A DNA stretch of 64,000 nt from Streptacidiphilus jiangxiensis (GCF_900109465.1 NZ_FOAZ01000009.1:248001-312000), one strand, 5' to 3'. Shown: positions 40,618 to 49,712, numbered from the stretch's first letter. The notes: a model not told the origin generated them from the letters alone. A program made the numbers and translations.

Positions 40618-43209
40618 GTGAACCCCGCCTGGCTCGACCTGCCCGTCCGTACCGCCGTGCCCGCGCTCTGGCGCGCCCTGGAGGAGCGTGGGGCGGCCGT
40701 GCTGGAGGCGCCGCCCGGGACGGGGAAGACGACGCTGGTGCCGCTCGCGCTCGCGGGGTTGGTGGAGGGACTGCCCCGGGAGGTGGAGGACGGCGCGCAC
40801 GCGCGGCGGGTGTTGGTGGCCGAACCGCGGCGGCTGGCGGTGCGGGCGGCGGCGCGGCGGATGGCGTGGTTGTTGGGGGAGCCCGTGGGGGAGCGGGTCG
40901 GGTTCACGGTGCGCGGGGAGCGGAAGGTCGGGCCGCGGACCGTCGTCGAGGTCGTCACCACCGGGGTGCTGCTGCAGCGCCTCCAACGTGACCAGGAGCT
41001 GGCGGGGGTGGACCTCGTCCTGCTCGACGAGTGCCACGAGCGGCACTTGGACGCGGACACCGCGCTGGCCTTCCTGCTGGACGTGCGGGCCGCCCTGCGG
41101 CCCGAACTGCAGCTGGTGTGCGCCTCGGCGACCTCCGACACCGCCGCCTGGGCCCGCCTGCTCGGCGGGGAAGCCGGGGAGCCCGCGCCGATCGTCGAGG
41201 CCCACGGCATCCAGCACCCCGTGGACGTGGTCTGGTCGCCGCCCCCGCGCCCGGTCCGGCCGCCGCAGGGCCTGCGGACGGACCCGGCCCTGCTGGAGCA
41301 CGTCGCCGCGACCGTGCTGCGGGCCCTGCGCGAACGCGACGGCGACGTGCTCTGCTTCCTCCCCGGCACGGGCGAGATCGCCCGGGTCGCCGGGCTGCTC
41401 GGCGCCGTGCGCGACACCGTGGACGTGTTGCAGCTGCACGGTCGCGCCGACCGTGCCGTGCAGGACGCCGCGCTCTCCCCCGGCGCCCGGCGCCGCGTGG
41501 TGCTGACCACGTCCGTCGCCGAGTCGTCGCTGACGGTCCCGGGCGTGCGCAGCGTCGTGGACTGCGGGCTGGCCCGCGAGCCGCGGACCGACCACGCACG
41601 GGGCCTGGCCGGGCTGGTCACCGTGCGGTCCTCCCTGGCGACCGGGCGGCAGCGCGCCGGTCGCGCGGGACGGGAGGCGCCCGGCGCGGTCTACCGCTGC
41701 TGGGCCGAGGCCGAGGACGCGCTGGCGCGGGCGCTGCCGACACCGGAGATCATGCAGGCGGACCTCACCTCCTTCGCGCTGCAGACCGCCTGCTGGGGTG
41801 CGCCCGGTGCCACCGGGCTCGCTCTGCCCGACGCTCCGCCGTCCGGCGCGATGGCCGCCGCGCACACGACGCTCGCGGCCCTGGGCGCCGTCGACGCCGA
41901 GGGGCGGGCGACCGGACGGGGCGTCCGCATCGCCCGCACCGGCCTGCACCCCCGCCTCGGCCGGGCGCTGCTGGACGGGGCAGCGCTGGTCGGCGAGCAG
42001 CAGGCAGCCGAGCTGGTGGCGCTGCTCTCCGAGGAACCGCCGCGCTCGCTGGGCGAGGACCTCGCCGCGGTCCGCCGCGCGGTGCGCGGCAGCAAGGACC
42101 CCTACGCGGCACGCTGGCGCGAGGAGGTCCGGCGGCTGCGCCGGCATCCGGACGCCGAGGAGCCGCCGCAGCAGGTCGGCGACGCCGCCGCGGCCGGGCT
42201 GATCGCGGGGCTGGCGTTCCCCGAGCGTATCGCCAGGGCGCGCACCCCCAAGGCCGGGCAGCCCAGGCCCGAGCCGGGCGCGCCGGCCGCCTACCTGATG
42301 GCTTCCGGCACCGCCGCCGCGACCGGCGCGGGCTCGGCCCTGTCCGGCGCGGAGTGGATCGCGGTGGCGGTCGCCGACCGCCCGGCCGGATCGCCCTCGG
42401 CGCGGGTCCAGTTGGCCGCCGTCACCGACGAGGCCACCGCCCGGCGCTGTGCGGCGGCGCTGCTGACGGACCGTGACGAGGTGCGCTGGGCGGTGCCCCC
42501 GGGGTCGCGTCGCGGCGAGGTGGCGGCCCGCCGAGTGGCGTCCCTGGGCGCGGTCGAGCTCGCCACCGAGCCGATCGCGGCGCCGGATCCGGCGCTGCTG
42601 CGGGCGGCGCTGCTGGAGGGACTGGCCACCGAGGGCGTCGGCGAGCTGCTGACCTGGTCGGCCGAGGCGACCGGTCTGCGGCAGCGCATGGCGTTCCTGC
42701 ACCGCGTGATCGGCGACCCGTGGCCGGGGGTCGACGACCGCTCGCTGCTGGAGCGGGCCGGGGACTGGCTGGAGCCGGAGCTCTCCCGCGCCCGCCGCCG
42801 CACCGACCTGGAACGGATCCCCACCGCCACGGCCCTGGCCCGGCTGCTGCCCTGGGCCTCCGGCGCGGCCGGTCGCCTCGACGAACTCGCGCCCGAGCGG
42901 ATCACCGTCCCCACCGGCTCCCGGATCCGCGTCGACTACTCCACCGACCAGCCGTTCCTGGCGGTCAAGTTGCAGGAGCTCTTCGGCTGGCAGGACGCGC
43001 CCCGGCTCGCCGACGGCCGCGTCCCGCTGACGATCCACCTGCTCTCCCCGGCGGGCCGTCCGGCCGCCGTCACCGGCGACCTGGCGTCGTTCTGGCGCGA
43101 GGGCTACCGCGCTGTCCGCGCCGAACTGCGCGGCCGGTACCCCCGTCACCCGTGGCCGGAGGACCCGACCGCCGCCGAACCCACCCGCCGGGCCAACCCG
43201 CGGCGCTGA
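40618..43209 (+). CDS. hrpB: ATP-dependent helicase HrpB
   Basis: An 863-residue superfamily 2 DEAH-type helicase. Walker A is APPGTGKTT (residues 31-39), Walker B/motif II DECH in LVLLDECHERHLD, motif III CASATSD, motif V TSVAESSLTVPGVRSVVDCG, motif VI QRAGRAGR; a helicase-associated domain and the HrpB C-terminal domain (RIRVDYSTDQPFLAVKLQEL FGW) complete it. The GTG at 40618 has GGGGAG upstream. HrpB proteins act on RNA; their cellular role is poorly known. It converges with the MerR-peroxiredoxin gene. Confidence 0.93.
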   Translation: MNPAWLDLPVRTAVPALWRALEERGAAVLEAPPGTGKTTLVPLALAGLVEGLPREVEDGAHARRVLVAEPRRLAVRAAARRMAWLLGEPVGERVGFTVRGERKVGPRTVVEVVTTGVLLQRLQRDQELAGVDLVLLDECHERHLDADTALAFLLDVRAALRPELQLVCASATSDTAAWARLLGGEAGEPAPIVEAHGIQHPVDVVWSPPPRPVRPPQGLRTDPALLEHVAATVLRALRERDGDVLCFLPGTGEIARVAGLLGAVRDTVDVLQLHGRADRAVQDAALSPGARRRVVLTTSVAESSLTVPGVRSVVDCGLAREPRTDHARGLAGLVTVRSSLATGRQRAGRAGREAPGAVYRCWAEAEDALARALPTPEIMQADLTSFALQTACWGAPGATGLALPDAPPSGAMAAAHTTLAALGAVDAEGRATGRGVRIARTGLHPRLGRALLDGAALVGEQQAAELVALLSEEPPRSLGEDLAAVRRAVRGSKDPYAARWREEVRRLRRHPDAEEPPQQVGDAAAAGLIAGLAFPERIARARTPKAGQPRPEPGAPAAYLMASGTAAATGAGSALSGAEWIAVAVADRPAGSPSARVQLAAVTDEATARRCAAALLTDRDEVRWAVPPGSRRGEVAARRVASLGAVELATEPIAAPDPALLRAALLEGLATEGVGELLTWSAEATGLRQRMAFLHRVIGDPWPGVDDRSLLERAGDWLEPELSRARRRTDLERIPTATALARLLPWASGAAGRLDELAPERITVPTGSRIRVDYSTDQPFLAVKLQELFGWQDAPRLADGRVPLTIHLLSPAGRPAAVTGDLASFWREGYRAVRAELRGRYPRHPWPEDPTAAEPTRRANPRR

Positions 43210-43235
43210 CCGGCCCGTCCGATCGAGCCGGGTGT

Positions 43236-44213
43236 TCAGTTCTCAGGGTGCTCGCGCAGCCAGGCGAGGACCTGGCCGGCGTGCGCGTTGGGCGGGAAGA
43301 TCGGGTAGAAGACGTGCTCGATCACCCCGTCGCGGACGACCAGCGTGATCCGCTTGAACAGCGTCATCCCGTCCACCTCGAAGGTGGGCAGGTCGAGCGC
43401 GGCGGCGAGGGCCAGCCGCGTGTCCGAGAGCATCGCGAACGGCAGCCGCAGACGCTCCACCAGCTCGCGCTGGTAGGCGGTGTCCTGACTGGAGAGGCCG
43501 AAGACCCGCCGGGCGCCGGCGTCCAGCAGCTCCTGGTGGTGGTCGCGGAAGTCGCACGCCTCGGTGGTGCAGCCGCGGGCGCCGGGGATGGCGTCCCAGC
43601 CGTCGGGCAGGTCCGCCTCCGGGTGGCCCGTGAGGGGGTAGAGGTAGAGGACCGTGCGGCCGGTGCCGAGGGCGGCGAGGGCGACGCGCTTCCCGTCCGT
43701 GCCGGCCAGGGTCAGTTCCGGGGCGGACCGACCGACGAGGTGGTCGGCCGCGCCGTCGTCCTGCGGGACGGGGAGGTTCTCGGGAAGCCGGTACAGGTCG
43801 CTCATCTGGTGCTCTCCATGGTGCGTCTGGGTCGTCCGGTCCGGCGGCGGGGTGCCGCCGTTGCGATGAGCGGCCTCGCGCAGCTGCGCGACCAGCGTCC
43901 GCCGACGGGACGACAGCGCGTCGATCCGCTCGGTCAGTTCGTCGATCGCCGCCCGGTAGCCGGCCAGCGACGCCGGGCAGTCGTCGGCGTGCTCCCGCCC
44001 GGACGCCAGGCAGTCCAGGAAGGGCCGCGTCCGGTCGACCGCGATGCCGAGGCCGCTCAGGGCCCGGATCTCCGCCACGACGCGGACGTCGTGCTCGTCG
44101 TAGTCGCGGTAGCCGTTGGCCAACCGGCGCGGGGTGACCAGTCCCAGCGACTCGTAGTAGCGAATCGCCTTGATGGTCACACCGGCGCGGCCGGCCACGT
44201 CGCTGATCTTCAT
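43236..44213 (-). CDS. MerR regulator fused to a peroxiredoxin-like enzyme
   Basis: A 325-residue fusion. Residues 1-115 are a MerR regulator: MKISDVAGRAGVTIKAIRYY ESLGL HTH and a dimerising coiled coil (AAIDELTERIDALSSRRRTL), with Cys68 and Cys79 as possible sensor residues. Residues ~137-325 are a thioredoxin-fold peroxiredoxin with GCTTEACDF (Cys215, Cys220), like BCP/PrxQ. Met137 begins the classic peroxiredoxin start and has GGAGAG seven bases upstream, so the enzyme may also be made alone. I chose the ATG at 44213, which has GGAG; 44222 is four bases from the expected transcript start. Confidence 0.8.
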   Translation of the reverse strand: MKISDVAGRAGVTIKAIRYYESLGLVTPRRLANGYRDYDEHDVRVVAEIRALSGLGIAVDRTRPFLDCLASGREHADDCPASLAGYRAAIDELTERIDALSSRRRTLVAQLREAAHRNGGTPPPDRTTQTHHGEHQMSDLYRLPENLPVPQDDGAADHLVGRSAPELTLAGTDGKRVALAALGTGRTVLYLYPLTGHPEADLPDGWDAIPGARGCTTEACDFRDHHQELLDAGARRVFGLSSQDTAYQRELVERLRLPFAMLSDTRLALAAALDLPTFEVDGMTLFKRITLVVRDGVIEHVFYPIFPPNAHAGQVLAWLREHPEN

Positions 44214-44232
44214 GCCGCTCATCTCCAGGAAC

Positions 44233-44262
44233 GCTAAACCCTGCCCCTTGGGGCAAGGTCAA
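44233..44262 (-). promoter_or_regulatory. MerR-type long-spacer promoter
   Basis: On the minus strand TTGACC (44262-44257) and TTTAGC (44238-44233) are 18 bases apart (19 to TTAGCG), with the dyad TGCCCC-TT-GGGGCA (44242-44255) centred in the spacer. This overlong, twisted-dyad layout is typical of promoters activated by MerR proteins, here the fusion itself. Confidence 0.7.
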
Positions 44263-45587
44263 CCCTGTCCGGAGACTTTCACGGACCGGCCCACCGGCCA
44301 AACCCTGCGCAGGCCGGTCAGCAGGACCGCCGCGACGGTCCCGGCCACCACGCCGCTGCCCAGCACGCTGCGGGGCGCGTCCGGGAGCCCGGCGTAGAGG
44401 CCGGGCGCCACCACCGGCAGCAGACCCGCCGTCAGGGCGAGGCCGACGACGAGCGCGTCCGCGTCGGGGGCGTTCTCACGGGCGCCGAGGCGCTGCTGAC
44501 CGAGAAGCCGGACGCCCAGCACGGTGATCGTCGCGTAGACCACCAGCGCCGAGCCCGCCACCACGGTCGTCGGCAGCGCCGCCACCACCCGTGAGAGCGG
44601 CGACAGCACACCCGCCGCGATCAGCAGGACACCCGCCGCCGCGGTGACGTAGCGGCTGCGGACGCCGGTGAGGGTCGTGACGCCGATGTTCTCCGAGCTC
44701 GTCACCATCGGCGGCGCACCGAGCACGCCGCCCACCAGCGAGACCAGCGCGTCCGCGCGTGCCACCCGGGGAACGTCCCGGCCGAGGTCGGGCACCTCGC
44801 TGTTGAGCGCCGTCTGGCCGGTGGCCTCGGCCAGCGAGGAGAGGCTGAACAGCAGCAGCGGCAGCGCGGCCGACAGGTCGAACCGGGGCGTGCCGTAAGG
44901 CAGCGGCTGCGGCAGCGAGACGCCGGCCCCGCCGGTCGGGGCGAACGAGGCCAGGCCGCAGGCGACGGCGACCACGGCGCCGCCCACCAGCCCGACGAGC
45001 ACCGCCGACTGTCGCCAGGCGCCGCGCAGCAGCAGGTGGGCCGCGAGGGTCAGTACGACGGTCAGACCCGCGGCGGCCAGGGCGCGTGGCCCGGCCTGCC
45101 CGCCCGGGCCGGTCAGCAGCTGCGCGGAGATCCGGACCATCGAGATCCCGACGAGCAGCACCGTCACGCCCGTCACCAGCGGCGGGAAGAGCCGGACGAC
45201 CTTGCCGTACAGCGGAGTGACGGCGAGCAGCACGGCCGCCGCCAGCAGGACCGAGCCGGAGGCCACGGCCGGGCCGTGGTCGCGCGCGACCTGGAGGAAG
45301 AGCGCGGTCGCGGCGCCGCCCGGCAGCATCACGAACGGCAGCCGGGCGCCGAACCCCCACAGCCCGAGCGACTGCAGGACCGAGCCCGCACCGGACAGCA
45401 GCAGTACGGCGCCGAGCAGGGAGGAGGTCTGGCCGGGCGTCAGACGCAGCGTGGTGGCGGCGAGGAACACCGTGGAGACGGGCGTGGCGGCCATCGCGAC
45501 CACGTGCTGCACCGCGAGCGGGACCAGGCGACGCAACGGGGGACGCGCGTCGACGGCGGGCGTGGGCGGGGGCGTGGGCGTCGTCAC
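44259..45587 (-). CDS. Nucleobase permease, uracil/xanthine (NCS2) family
   Basis: A 442-residue membrane transporter with 12-14 helices. LVPLAVQHVVAMAATPVSTV is the NCS2 start; LPFVMLPGGAATALFLQ and LLLFSLSSLAEATGQTALNS carry family positions, and GVLGAPPMVTSSENIGVTTL TGVRSR is the C-terminal signature. It should import a purine or pyrimidine base with a proton. The GTG overlaps the stop of the upstream arylsulfotransferase gene by four bases, indicating coupled expression. The C-terminus reaches the MerR promoter. Confidence 0.85.
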   Translation of the reverse strand: MTTPTPPPTPAVDARPPLRRLVPLAVQHVVAMAATPVSTVFLAATTLRLTPGQTSSLLGAVLLLSGAGSVLQSLGLWGFGARLPFVMLPGGAATALFLQVARDHGPAVASGSVLLAAAVLLAVTPLYGKVVRLFPPLVTGVTVLLVGISMVRISAQLLTGPGGQAGPRALAAAGLTVVLTLAAHLLLRGAWRQSAVLVGLVGGAVVAVACGLASFAPTGGAGVSLPQPLPYGTPRFDLSAALPLLLFSLSSLAEATGQTALNSEVPDLGRDVPRVARADALVSLVGGVLGAPPMVTSSENIGVTTLTGVRSRYVTAAAGVLLIAAGVLSPLSRVVAALPTTVVAGSALVVYATITVLGVRLLGQQRLGARENAPDADALVVGLALTAGLLPVVAPGLYAGLPDAPRSVLGSGVVAGTVAAVLLTGLRRVWPVGRSVKVSGQG

Positions 45588-46708
45588 GGGCGGGCGTCCA
45601 GCCACGGGATCTCCTCGGGGGCGTGACGGTAGGCGCGGAAGACGGCGTTGGGCTCGGCGGGGAAGAGCGAGCGGACCTCGGACTCGGTGTACGCGCCGAA
45701 GTGCGGCACGACGTACTCCCAGCACAGGTAGCCGTCCGCGGTCACCTCGAACAGGCGGCCCGCCGGCGAGTCGGTGACCAGGGTGGTGCCGCCCGGCAGC
45801 CGCTGCGCGGAGCCCATGAACGGCGCGAAGAAGGACTCCTTGGCCGGGTCGTGGTACTCCCAGGCGACCTTGCCGGAGGCGCGGTCGATCTCGACGACGC
45901 GCGAGTACGGCACGTCGTGGCCGGGCCGGAAGACGCCGTTGTCGAAGACGAGCAGGCGGCCGTCGGCCTGTTCGGTGGGGTGGTGCTGCTGCGAGACGGT
46001 GCCGGGTTCGGAGCGCCACAGGATCTCGCCGGTGGTCCGGCTGATCACGACCACGGCGGAGACGCTGCGCAGACTGGCCAGCACGTTGCCGTCGGCGAGC
46101 GGCGTGACGCTGTTGATCAGCGGCCAGTGTTCGCGTGCGTAGTCCGGGTGGAGGGGGTAGGCGTCGCGGTCGAGGTGGTCCGCGGCACGCCAGGTCCAGC
46201 GGGGCGAGCCGTCGGGGCCGACCTCGGTGACGGTGTCGGCCCACACGGTGTCTCCGCCGGCCTCGGAGCCGGGGACGCCGCCGCGCACCGCCGCGGCCTC
46301 GGCGCCGCGCAGCGGCTCGACCCCGGTGTACAGGACGCCGCCGTCGTCGAGGTGGTGGGCGTCGTGGTGCTGGCGCGGGTCGCGGTGCTCCCACAGGACC
46401 GTGCCGTCCGCGGCGGCGCGGAGCATCACGCCGCCCCGGTACTTGTGCCACATCGGGAAGAGCGCCGCCTCGCCGGGCAGCACGCCGTTGTAGGCGAGCT
46501 CGCCCCCACGCACGATCCGGGCGTGGCGGCCGGGGCGGTAGGGGAGGTGCCAGCGGTGGGCCTCACGGCCCGCGAGATCCACCAGGTACACGGCGCCGCC
46601 GCCGGTCAGCGGGGCGAAGAGGGTGAACCCGGGGAAGGCGGCGTCCGGATCGAGGGCGATGAGCCCGGTGCCGCGGCGGCGGCGCTGGTTCTGGTCGACT
46701 CGGGACAT
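45584..46708 (-). CDS. Arylsulfotransferase-family (ASST) propeller protein
   Basis: A 374-residue protein of the arylsulfotransferase type. It has repeated blades (GAVYLVDLAGREAHRWHLPY; GTVLWEHRDPRQHHDAHHLD DGGVLYTGVE; GEILWRSEPGTVSQQHHPTE; YSRVVEIDRASGKVAWEYHD), with conserved His in RQHHDAHH and SQQHHP. No signal peptide is visible, so it may act inside the cell, unlike secreted enterobacterial ASST. Substrate unknown; cofactor-independent sulfate transfer is the family activity. Coupled to the nucleobase permease and divergent from an XRE-cupin regulator. Confidence 0.78.
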   Translation of the reverse strand: MSRVDQNQRRRRGTGLIALDPDAAFPGFTLFAPLTGGGAVYLVDLAGREAHRWHLPYRPGRHARIVRGGELAYNGVLPGEAALFPMWHKYRGGVMLRAAADGTVLWEHRDPRQHHDAHHLDDGGVLYTGVEPLRGAEAAAVRGGVPGSEAGGDTVWADTVTEVGPDGSPRWTWRAADHLDRDAYPLHPDYAREHWPLINSVTPLADGNVLASLRSVSAVVVISRTTGEILWRSEPGTVSQQHHPTEQADGRLLVFDNGVFRPGHDVPYSRVVEIDRASGKVAWEYHDPAKESFFAPFMGSAQRLPGGTTLVTDSPAGRLFEVTADGYLCWEYVVPHFGAYTESEVRSLFPAEPNAVFRAYRHAPEEIPWLDARP

Positions 46709-46722
46709 GACGACGAACTCCT

Positions 46723-46757
46723 GTCAAAGATTGTTTGATGAGCTCAAAGTGCTTTGA
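46723..46757. promoter_or_regulatory. Two operator dyads for the XRE-cupin/ASST pair
   Basis: TCAAAG ATTG TTTGA (46723-46737) and the perfect TCAAAG TG CTTTGA (46744-46757) have centres about 21 bases apart, two helical turns, just upstream of the ASST gene. Confidence 0.65.
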
Positions 46758-46846
46758 CCCTAGGAGTGTCCTGTGACGACTGTGTTGCAGCCGTGCGAAA
46801 CGTGCCGGGAGGGTGCGTAAGGTGGCTGCAGGGAGGAGCGGTGATC

Positions 46847-47404
46847 ATGGACGAATCGGAACAGGGGGAGGCGCGCCTGGGCGGCGCCGTCCGGCGCCGG
46901 CGCCGAAGCCTCGACCTGACGCTGGCCCAGGTCGCCCTGCGCACCGGCCTGTCGGCCCCGTTCCTCAGCCAGGTCGAGAACGCCCGCGCCCGCCCGAGCA
47001 TGCGCTCGCTCCAGCGCATCGCCGACGGGCTGGAGACCACCGCCGTCGACCTGCTCGCGGCCGCCGACGCCGTCGACCGCCCGGTCGACCTGGTCCGGTC
47101 GTCCGACGACGACGCGGGCCTGGCCCGGGACGCCGGGACGCGCAGCCTGGTGCGCGGCCGACGGCAGCTCCACGCCCTGGAGTTCACCGGTGAGCACGCA
47201 GCGGACCGGGAGTTCCTGCACCCCAACGACGAGCTGCTCCACGTCGTCGACGGAACGGTCGAGGTCGAGGCCGACGGCCGGGTCCACCTGCTGCGCCGGG
47301 GCGACACGCTCTACCTGGCCGGCGGGGTCCGGCACCGCTGGCGCAGCACCGCCCCCGACACCCGCCTGCTCGTCGTCGCGGTCTCCGACCACGTCACGGC
47401 GTGA
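46847..47404 (+). CDS. XRE-family regulator with cupin domain
   Basis: A 185-residue regulator: HTH_3 at residues ~10-65 (LTLAQVALRTGLSAPFLSQV ENARARPS), cupin at ~105-180 (REFLHPNDELLHVVDGTVEV; LRRGDTLYLAGGVRHRWRST). The ATG at 46847 has AGGAG eight bases upstream; an in-frame GTG at 46841 is closer but leaves little spacing. Two TCAAAG dyads lie in the divergent region next to the arylsulfotransferase gene, its probable target. Third XRE-cupin gene here. Confidence 0.87.
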   Translation: MDESEQGEARLGGAVRRRRRSLDLTLAQVALRTGLSAPFLSQVENARARPSMRSLQRIADGLETTAVDLLAAADAVDRPVDLVRSSDDDAGLARDAGTRSLVRGRRQLHALEFTGEHAADREFLHPNDELLHVVDGTVEVEADGRVHLLRRGDTLYLAGGVRHRWRSTAPDTRLLVVAVSDHVTA

Positions 47405-47482
47405 GCCCGTCCGCGTGACGGACACGCCGTGTGGTCGGGAGGGACCGGCCCGAATGCGACAATCGTGCTTATCGTCGTGGGC

Positions 47483-48355
47483 ATGCTCGTCGAACGGCGT
47501 TTGATGCTGCGCAGGGCGGCCCAGGTCGCCCTGGCCGGAGGAGTGACCGCTGCGACCGCGTGGGCCGCGGCGGAGTTCGGGTCGAGGCCGAAACAGGCTC
47601 CGCGCGCGTGGGCCGACCCGGCCGCGGTGCGGTGGGTCGCGAACCAGCCCGCGATCGTGCGCCGGGCCGACTGGGACACCGTCGCCCCGCACAAGGGTCC
47701 GCTGCCCGCGCCGCGTTACGCGAGCGGGGTGCGGGCCGCCTTCGTGCACCACACCGACAGCGGGAACGAGTACGGGGCGGGGGAGGTCCCGGACATCATC
47801 TGGAGCATCTTCGACGACCACACGGGCCGTCAGGGCTGGGACGACATCGGCTACAACTTCCTGGTCGACCGGTTCGGCACCGTCTACGAGGGGCGCCACG
47901 GCGGGATCGACCAGCCGGTGATCGGTGCGCACGTCAGCGGATTCAACGTCGGCACCGTCGGGATCGCCGCGATCGGCACCTTCACCGAAGGGACCGAGGT
48001 GCCCGCGGCGATGCTGCGGGCCATCAGCGGCCTGGCGGCGTGGAAGCTGAGCCTCGGCGGCGTGGACGCACTGTCGACGACGACGCTCACCTGCTGCGAC
48101 TCGCTCAGCCGCTACCGCGCCGGCAGCCGGGCCACCTTCGCGGCGGTCTCGGGCCACACCGACGCGGACTGCACCTACTGCCCCGGCTCCTCGCTCTACG
48201 CGGCGCTGCCGCGGATCCGTCAGGCGGCGGCGGCCGTCCAGCGGGCCACCACCCACCCGGTCTTCGGCCCCCAGCGCCCGATGCTGCTGGCCCGGCCGGA
48301 CGCCCGTCCCTGTTCGGCCGGTGGGGACTCGGCGCCACCGCCGTCGTGCGGGTGA
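47483..48355 (+). CDS. Peptidoglycan recognition protein / N-acetylmuramoyl-L-alanine amidase
   Basis: A 290-residue protein with an N-terminal signal-like segment (MLRRAAQVALAGGVTAATAW AAA) and a PGRP/amidase_2 domain: VRAAFVHHTDSGNEYG, WDDIGYNFLVDRFGTVYEGR, GFNVGTVGIAAIGTF, and a closing SGHTDADCTYCPG with the second zinc His and Cys. These residues predict zinc-dependent cleavage of cell-wall stem peptides outside the cell. The ATG at 47483 lacks a clear ribosome-binding site; an upstream in-frame ATG at 47429 is a weaker alternative. Confidence 0.87.
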   Translation: MLVERRLMLRRAAQVALAGGVTAATAWAAAEFGSRPKQAPRAWADPAAVRWVANQPAIVRRADWDTVAPHKGPLPAPRYASGVRAAFVHHTDSGNEYGAGEVPDIIWSIFDDHTGRQGWDDIGYNFLVDRFGTVYEGRHGGIDQPVIGAHVSGFNVGTVGIAAIGTFTEGTEVPAAMLRAISGLAAWKLSLGGVDALSTTTLTCCDSLSRYRAGSRATFAAVSGHTDADCTYCPGSSLYAALPRIRQAAAAVQRATTHPVFGPQRPMLLARPDARPCSAGGDSAPPPSCG

Positions 48356-48497
48356 TTCGACGCCGGATCAGGTGTCACCCGTCGCCGGGCACGGCATGGA
48401 TGCAGTCAGACAAGCCGATGAACGGCAGGCGCCCGAGGTCGCAGACCGCGCCTGGCCGCCTCGGTGCCATGCCGCCGCCCGGGACGAGGGAACCACC

Positions 48498-49697
48498 ATG
48501 ACCACCACCGACGAAGCCCCCGCCAAGCCACCGCGAGGGCGCCGTCGGCGCCTGCTGCCGTGGAAGCACCGCCGCGACCTGACCCCCGGTCAGCTGCGCC
48601 GCCGCCGGATCGTGACGCGCAGCGTGCTCGCGGTGGGAGTGGTGTGCACCGCCTGGCTCGGCTGGTCGGTCGGCCAGGCCCTGACCTACCCCGGCAGGGA
48701 CGGGGTCGAGGCCCGGCTCGCGGAGTGGGGGCGCGACCACGACCTCGGCCTCGTGGTCAACCAACTCGAGGACTGGCAGTACGCGCTGGACCCGCCCCGC
48801 GTCGGCGGATCGCTCTCGCCGGAGGCGCTGGAGCGGATGCGGGCGACGCAGAGCGCGAGCGCGGCGACCGCCGTCCCCCTGCAGGCCCCGATGCCGACCA
48901 GCGTCACCCCCCGGCTCCCCGGCGAGGGTGTCTGGCGGACGCTGGTCAGCTACCACGGCCTGCCGCTCGTCCAGGGCACCTACGTGCGCCCCGACACCGA
49001 GCACACCTCCTACGAGGCCGCGGTGGCCTGGATCAGCGCCGCGCACGCGACCTTCCACCTGCATCCCGGCTTCATGGAGCCCGGCGGCAGCTTCGCCGTC
49101 CCGCCGACCATCCCCGTCGGGCAGCGCACCGGGCTCATGGCCACCTGGAACGGCGGTTTCCGGATCACCGACGGCACCTCGAAGGGCGGCTTCTACCTCG
49201 ACGGCCGCACCGACGGGACCCTGCGCGACGGCGCCGCCTCGGAGGTGTTCTACCGCGACGGGTCCATCCGGATCGGCACCTGGGGGCGGGACGTGCGGAT
49301 GACCCCGGACGTGGTCGGGGTCCGGCAGTGCCTGAAGCTCATGGTCGACGGCGGGCGGCTCGCCGACGACATCGACGTGCCCTACCAGTACGGCTGGGCG
49401 TACCAGGGCAAGAAGTTCGTCGAGCGCTCCGGCGTCGGGGTCACCGCCAAGGGCGACATCGTCATGGTCGTCGGCCAGGCCCTGTCCGCCCGCACCCTCG
49501 CCGAACTCATGCAGCACGCCGGCGCCGTCCGCGCGATGCCGCTCGACATGAACGGCGCCTGGCCGTCTTTCATGAGCTACGACTCGACCGTCTCCCGGAC
49601 CGACCCCAAGCCCAGCAACATCCTGGACTTCGGCGAGGCCGCCGACCGCTACTACACCCAGGCCACCCGGGACTTCGTCGCGGTCTACGCCAAGTAG
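48498..49697 (+). CDS. Phosphodiester glycosidase-family (NAGPA/DUF2233) membrane-anchored protein
   Basis: A 399-residue protein: basic cytoplasmic start, one membrane helix (RSVLAVGVVCTAWLGWSVGQ), then an extracellular part. The C-terminal ~220 residues have family marks: GLMATWNGGFRITDGTSKGG FYLDGR, LRDGAASEVFYRDGSIRIGT WGRD, and ALPLDMNGAWPSFMSYD-like end (AMPLDMNGAWPSFMSY). Relatives remove GlcNAc or phosphate-linked sugars from surface glycans. GACGAGGGAACC precedes the ATG. Follows the PGRP gene by ~140 bases, and both may act on the envelope. Confidence 0.78.
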   Translation: MTTTDEAPAKPPRGRRRRLLPWKHRRDLTPGQLRRRRIVTRSVLAVGVVCTAWLGWSVGQALTYPGRDGVEARLAEWGRDHDLGLVVNQLEDWQYALDPPRVGGSLSPEALERMRATQSASAATAVPLQAPMPTSVTPRLPGEGVWRTLVSYHGLPLVQGTYVRPDTEHTSYEAAVAWISAAHATFHLHPGFMEPGGSFAVPPTIPVGQRTGLMATWNGGFRITDGTSKGGFYLDGRTDGTLRDGAASEVFYRDGSIRIGTWGRDVRMTPDVVGVRQCLKLMVDGGRLADDIDVPYQYGWAYQGKKFVERSGVGVTAKGDIVMVVGQALSARTLAELMQHAGAVRAMPLDMNGAWPSFMSYDSTVSRTDPKPSNILDFGEAADRYYTQATRDFVAVYAK

Positions 49698-49712
49698 GCC
49701 CGGCAGGTCACC

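Noticed and set aside
40264-43149. Long minus-strand frame opposite HrpB
   Set aside because: Shadow of the helicase gene; Arg/Gly/Gln-rich with no recognisable domain.
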